This document shows, piece after piece, positions 5,298 through 7,396 of a DNA stretch of 7,396 nt. Position 1 is the first letter of the stretch. Every line of letters begins with the position of its first letter. Under the pieces are notes generated by a model. It was not told the DNA's origin. It ran no database searches and worked only from the letters and a program-made list of their open reading frames with translations. The stretch is from Chitinivibrionia bacterium (GTDB taxonomy: Bacteria > Krumholzibacteriota > Krumholzibacteriia > WVZY01), in assembly GCA_016208665.1 (NCBI GenBank), contig JACQXT010000081.1, forward strand, positions 1-7,396. Reading direction: 5' to 3'. The position numbers and the translations under genes are program-made.

Positions 5298-6221
5298 TTG
5301 ACTACCAAACTGAAGTGTCGCATCGGCAGCGATTCCGACCATCTGTCGAAACTGCAGCTCCAAGAAGTAATCGACTCCCTATCCAAGCTGTGTTCCAAGA
5401 TCGTGTTTGAGGGAGAACCGGTTCCCGAGAGCGAACTCCACCAGACCGGCAAAGCCGGGCCGAATTCCCGTCCGCGCATCGCCTGGCTGATCCAGTCGTT
5501 TCTCGAGCAGCAGTTCGACGCAATGGTCGTGAACGCGGCGTGCGTTCCCCCGGTTCTTCCCGCCGGCGTCGCGATCGGCGCCGTCACCAGCCGCCTGACT
5601 CCGTACGATGTGATCATTTCGAAAAACGACGAGATCTTCGACGAGCTGCCGGCGGACTCCGCCGTCATCGCGAACGACGTCCGGCGCGAAGCGCAGCTCT
5701 TGTACTACCGCCACGATCTCCGCATGGTGAAATCCAGGGGAAGCATCGATTCCCTCATCCAGAAGGTCAAGAGCGCAAAGGTGGACGCCGTCATTCTCTC
5801 CGCGGCGGACGTGGAACGGCTCCAGAAACAGGATTACGTCGCCGAGGTATTCACGAATTCCCTGTGCGTCCCCGCGGCGGGACAGGGATCCCTCGCCGTC
5901 CTCATACGCGCCGACGACGAGCAATGCGGGAAGATCGTTCATGCGATCAACGACCCCGCCTCCCTCGCCGAGCTCACGGCCGAGTGGGCGTTCATGAACG
6001 CGCTCTCGCTCCGCGAATCGGATCCCGTCGGCGTTCTCGGGAGCATCGAAGGAAAGAAGATCGAGCTGGAGGGCGTCCTCGCCCTGCCCGACGGGACCGA
6101 GAAGATCCGCTCGTCGGTCAGCGGCATGCTGGGGAAGGAAGCGGAACTGGGACAGCTGCTCGCCAACGAGATCCTCGAAGCCGGCGGCAAGGACATACTG
6201 CAGGAGCTGAATCTCCTTTAG
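5298..6221 (+). CDS. HemC (porphobilinogen deaminase) homologue lacking key catalytic residues
   Basis: The 307-residue product aligns by eye along the whole of HemC (E. coli 313), which builds hydroxymethylbilane from porphobilinogen on a dipyrromethane cofactor. Shared features are RIGS at the N-terminus, LPAGVAIGAV (87-96), RREAQL (129-134), SRGSID (146-151), DAVILSAADVERL (163-175), VPAAGQGSLAV (191-201), a TAEWAF segment, LPDG and a C-terminal ILEAGGKDIL. Key positions differ. The cofactor Cys242 of E. coli falls at Glu240 (LRESDPVG instead of EGGCQVPIG). Asp84 falls at Cys82 (NAACVP instead of HSMKDVP). Arg11 falls at Asp12 and Arg155 at Leu153, while Arg131/132 and Arg149 equivalents remain. 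The KGLFxKELE segment is unrecognisable. It is therefore unlikely to be a deaminase and may bind a ligand or have another role. The TTG start follows GGAG (5287-5290) by seven bases; serS starts 35 bases downstream. Confidence 0.85.
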   Translation: MTTKLKCRIGSDSDHLSKLQLQEVIDSLSKLCSKIVFEGEPVPESELHQTGKAGPNSRPRIAWLIQSFLEQQFDAMVVNAACVPPVLPAGVAIGAVTSRLTPYDVIISKNDEIFDELPADSAVIANDVRREAQLLYYRHDLRMVKSRGSIDSLIQKVKSAKVDAVILSAADVERLQKQDYVAEVFTNSLCVPAAGQGSLAVLIRADDEQCGKIVHAINDPASLAELTAEWAFMNALSLRESDPVGVLGSIEGKKIELEGVLALPDGTEKIRSSVSGMLGKEAELGQLLANEILEAGGKDILQELNLL

Positions 6222-6256
6222 TCGTTTGCGATCCTTTTAACAACAAGAGCGGTTCC

Positions 6257-7396
6257 ATGCTCGACAGGCGCCTCATTCGGGAAGAACCCGACACACTGCG
6301 AAAAGCACTCGAAGCCAGGAATACGGCGCTCGATCTCGAGGCAATCCTGGCCAAGGACCGGGAACTGCTCCTGAGCATGCGGCGGAGCGAGCAGCTCAAG
6401 CACGAACGGAACGTGAAGAGCGAGGAGATAGCGCGGAAGAAAAGAAGCGGCGAAGATGCGGCCGCGCTTCACGAGCACATGAAGGCCGTCTCGCGGCAGA
6501 TCAAGGAACTCGAAGCGAAGGAGAAGGAACTGGCCGACGCGATAGACGCCCTGCTTCTCTCCGTCCCCAACATCCCGCACGAAAGCGTTCCCGTCGGAAC
6601 GAGCGCCGCGGACAACGTCGAGGTCCGGAGGTGGGGGACGATACCAGAGCCGTTTTTCGACGTCAAACCCCATTGGGAAATCGGGGAGGCTCTCGGGATC
6701 CTCGACCTCGAAGGCGGCAGGAAAGTCTCGGGCAGGGGATTCATCGTGTTTCGCAACGACGGCGCGCTCCTGTGCCGCGCCCTCGTCAATCTCATGCTCG
6801 ACATGCACGCCGAACAGGGGTACCAGGAGATGCTGGTCCCGTACCTCGTGAACAGGGATTCGATGATCGGCACGGGGCAGCTCCCGAAGCTGGCCGACGA
6901 CATGTATCACTGCGAGGTCGACGACCTCTTTCTCATTCCGACGAGCGAAGTGCCGCTGACGAACCTCCACAGGGAATCGGCGCTGGCAGCCGGCGACCTG
7001 CCGGTGAAGCTCACCACGTACAGCCCCTGCTTCAGGAGGGAGGCGGGAAGCTACGGCGCAGACACGCGGGGATTGCTCCGCGTTCACCAGTTCGACAAGG
7101 TCGAGATGGTGAAGTTCGTGCATCCCTCCGCATCCTACGATGAACTCGAGTCCCTCGTCGCGGACGCATGCGCGGTCCTGGAAGCCCTCGAGCTGCCGTA
7201 CCGCGTCATGGCCCTCTGCACGGGCGACCTGAGCTTCTCCGCGGCGAAGTGCTACGATCTCGAGGTGTACGCTCCCGGCGTGGACAAGTGGCTCGAAGTG
7301 TCCTCGTGCAGCAACTTCGAGGACTTCCAGGCGCGGCGGGCGGGCATCCGGCTCAAGAAAAGTCCCGGCGAGAAATATCGCTTTGTCCATACACTG
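6257..7396 (+). CDS. serS: Seryl-tRNA synthetase (3' partial)
   Basis: SerRS is a class II synthetase that charges tRNA-Ser (and tRNA-Sec) in the cytoplasm. The frame is open for 380 codons to the window end; whole enzymes have about 425-430 residues, so motif 3 and the C-terminus are outside. The start MLDRRLIREEPDTLRKAL matches the family N-terminus. Residues about 28-100 form the charged, heptad-like antiparallel coiled coil that grips the long arm of tRNA-Ser. PTSE is at 228-231. Class II motif 2 begins at FRREAGS (259-265), followed by DTRGLLRVHQFDKVE. SFSAAK (326-331) and SSCSNFEDFQARR (from 349) are further signatures. AAGAG (6245-6249) is a modest Shine-Dalgarno. Close spacing to the HemC-like gene suggests co-transcription. 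All motifs visible are intact. Confidence 0.96.
   Translation, partial: MLDRRLIREEPDTLRKALEARNTALDLEAILAKDRELLLSMRRSEQLKHERNVKSEEIARKKRSGEDAAALHEHMKAVSRQIKELEAKEKELADAIDALLLSVPNIPHESVPVGTSAADNVEVRRWGTIPEPFFDVKPHWEIGEALGILDLEGGRKVSGRGFIVFRNDGALLCRALVNLMLDMHAEQGYQEMLVPYLVNRDSMIGTGQLPKLADDMYHCEVDDLFLIPTSEVPLTNLHRESALAAGDLPVKLTTYSPCFRREAGSYGADTRGLLRVHQFDKVEMVKFVHPSASYDELESLVADACAVLEALELPYRVMALCTGDLSFSAAKCYDLEVYAPGVDKWLEVSSCSNFEDFQARRAGIRLKKSPGEKYRFVHTL

Noticed and set aside
5252..5410. 52-codon out-of-frame open frame (starts MNHCTAC) overlapping the start of the HemC-like gene
   Set aside because: It has a CxxC pair and lies in the leader, but no Shine-Dalgarno and most of it overlaps the HemC-like coding sequence; probably chance.
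6218..7390. 390-residue antisense open frame across serS
   Set aside because: The + strand encodes SerRS with all expected motifs; the antisense product shows no recognisable domain.
1..7396. CRISPR array, tRNA/rRNA gene, insertion sequence or attachment site
   Set aside because: No regularly spaced repeats of suitable length, no tRNA-like cloverleaf, no transposase motifs and no terminal inverted repeats were seen on either strand.

Overview
The window is a G+C-rich bacterial segment (roughly 60-65% G+C in most genes). It holds a polysaccharide-biosynthesis cluster followed by a HemC-like gene and the start of serS, all on the + strand. The O-antigen/capsule-type genes suggest a bacterium with lipid-linked surface glycans, probably a diderm. 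By eye the SerRS resembles Bacteroidota/Spirochaetota-type enzymes. I cannot assign a taxon with confidence.

Layout: (1) 3-413, the 3' end of an RmlC-like cupin epimerase. (2) 414-555, a 142-bp spacer of very high G+C with short repeats and hairpins. (3) 556-1593, dTDP-glucose 4,6-dehydratase (rfbB). (4) 1583-2674, non-hydrolysing UDP-GlcNAc 2-epimerase (wecB). (5) 2671-3756, a Wzx-type flippase whose frame breaks at a run of six G; its C-terminal part continues in another frame to 4013. (6) 4087-5169, a WecA/TagO-type polyprenyl-phosphate GlcNAc-1-phosphate transferase with its own probable promoter and a TTG start. (7) 5298-6221, a HemC (porphobilinogen deaminase) homologue lacking the cofactor-binding Cys and the catalytic Asp. 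(8) 6257-7396, seryl-tRNA synthetase, cut by the window end.

How the genes fit together: the epimerase and RfbB would make a dTDP-6-deoxy sugar. WecB would supply UDP-ManNAc or a derivative. The WecA-like protein would start the glycan on undecaprenyl phosphate, and the flippase would move the lipid-linked unit across the membrane. rfbB, wecB and the flippase gene overlap end to start and look like one transcription unit. No glycosyltransferase, polymerase, RmlA, RmlD or WecC lies in the window, so the rest of the pathway must be elsewhere.

The most unusual items are the apparently inactive HemC-like protein, the broken flippase (frame change plus an apparent loss of two membrane helices), and a sharp low-G+C patch (about 43% by hand count, 3741-4140) whose edges fall inside two genes.
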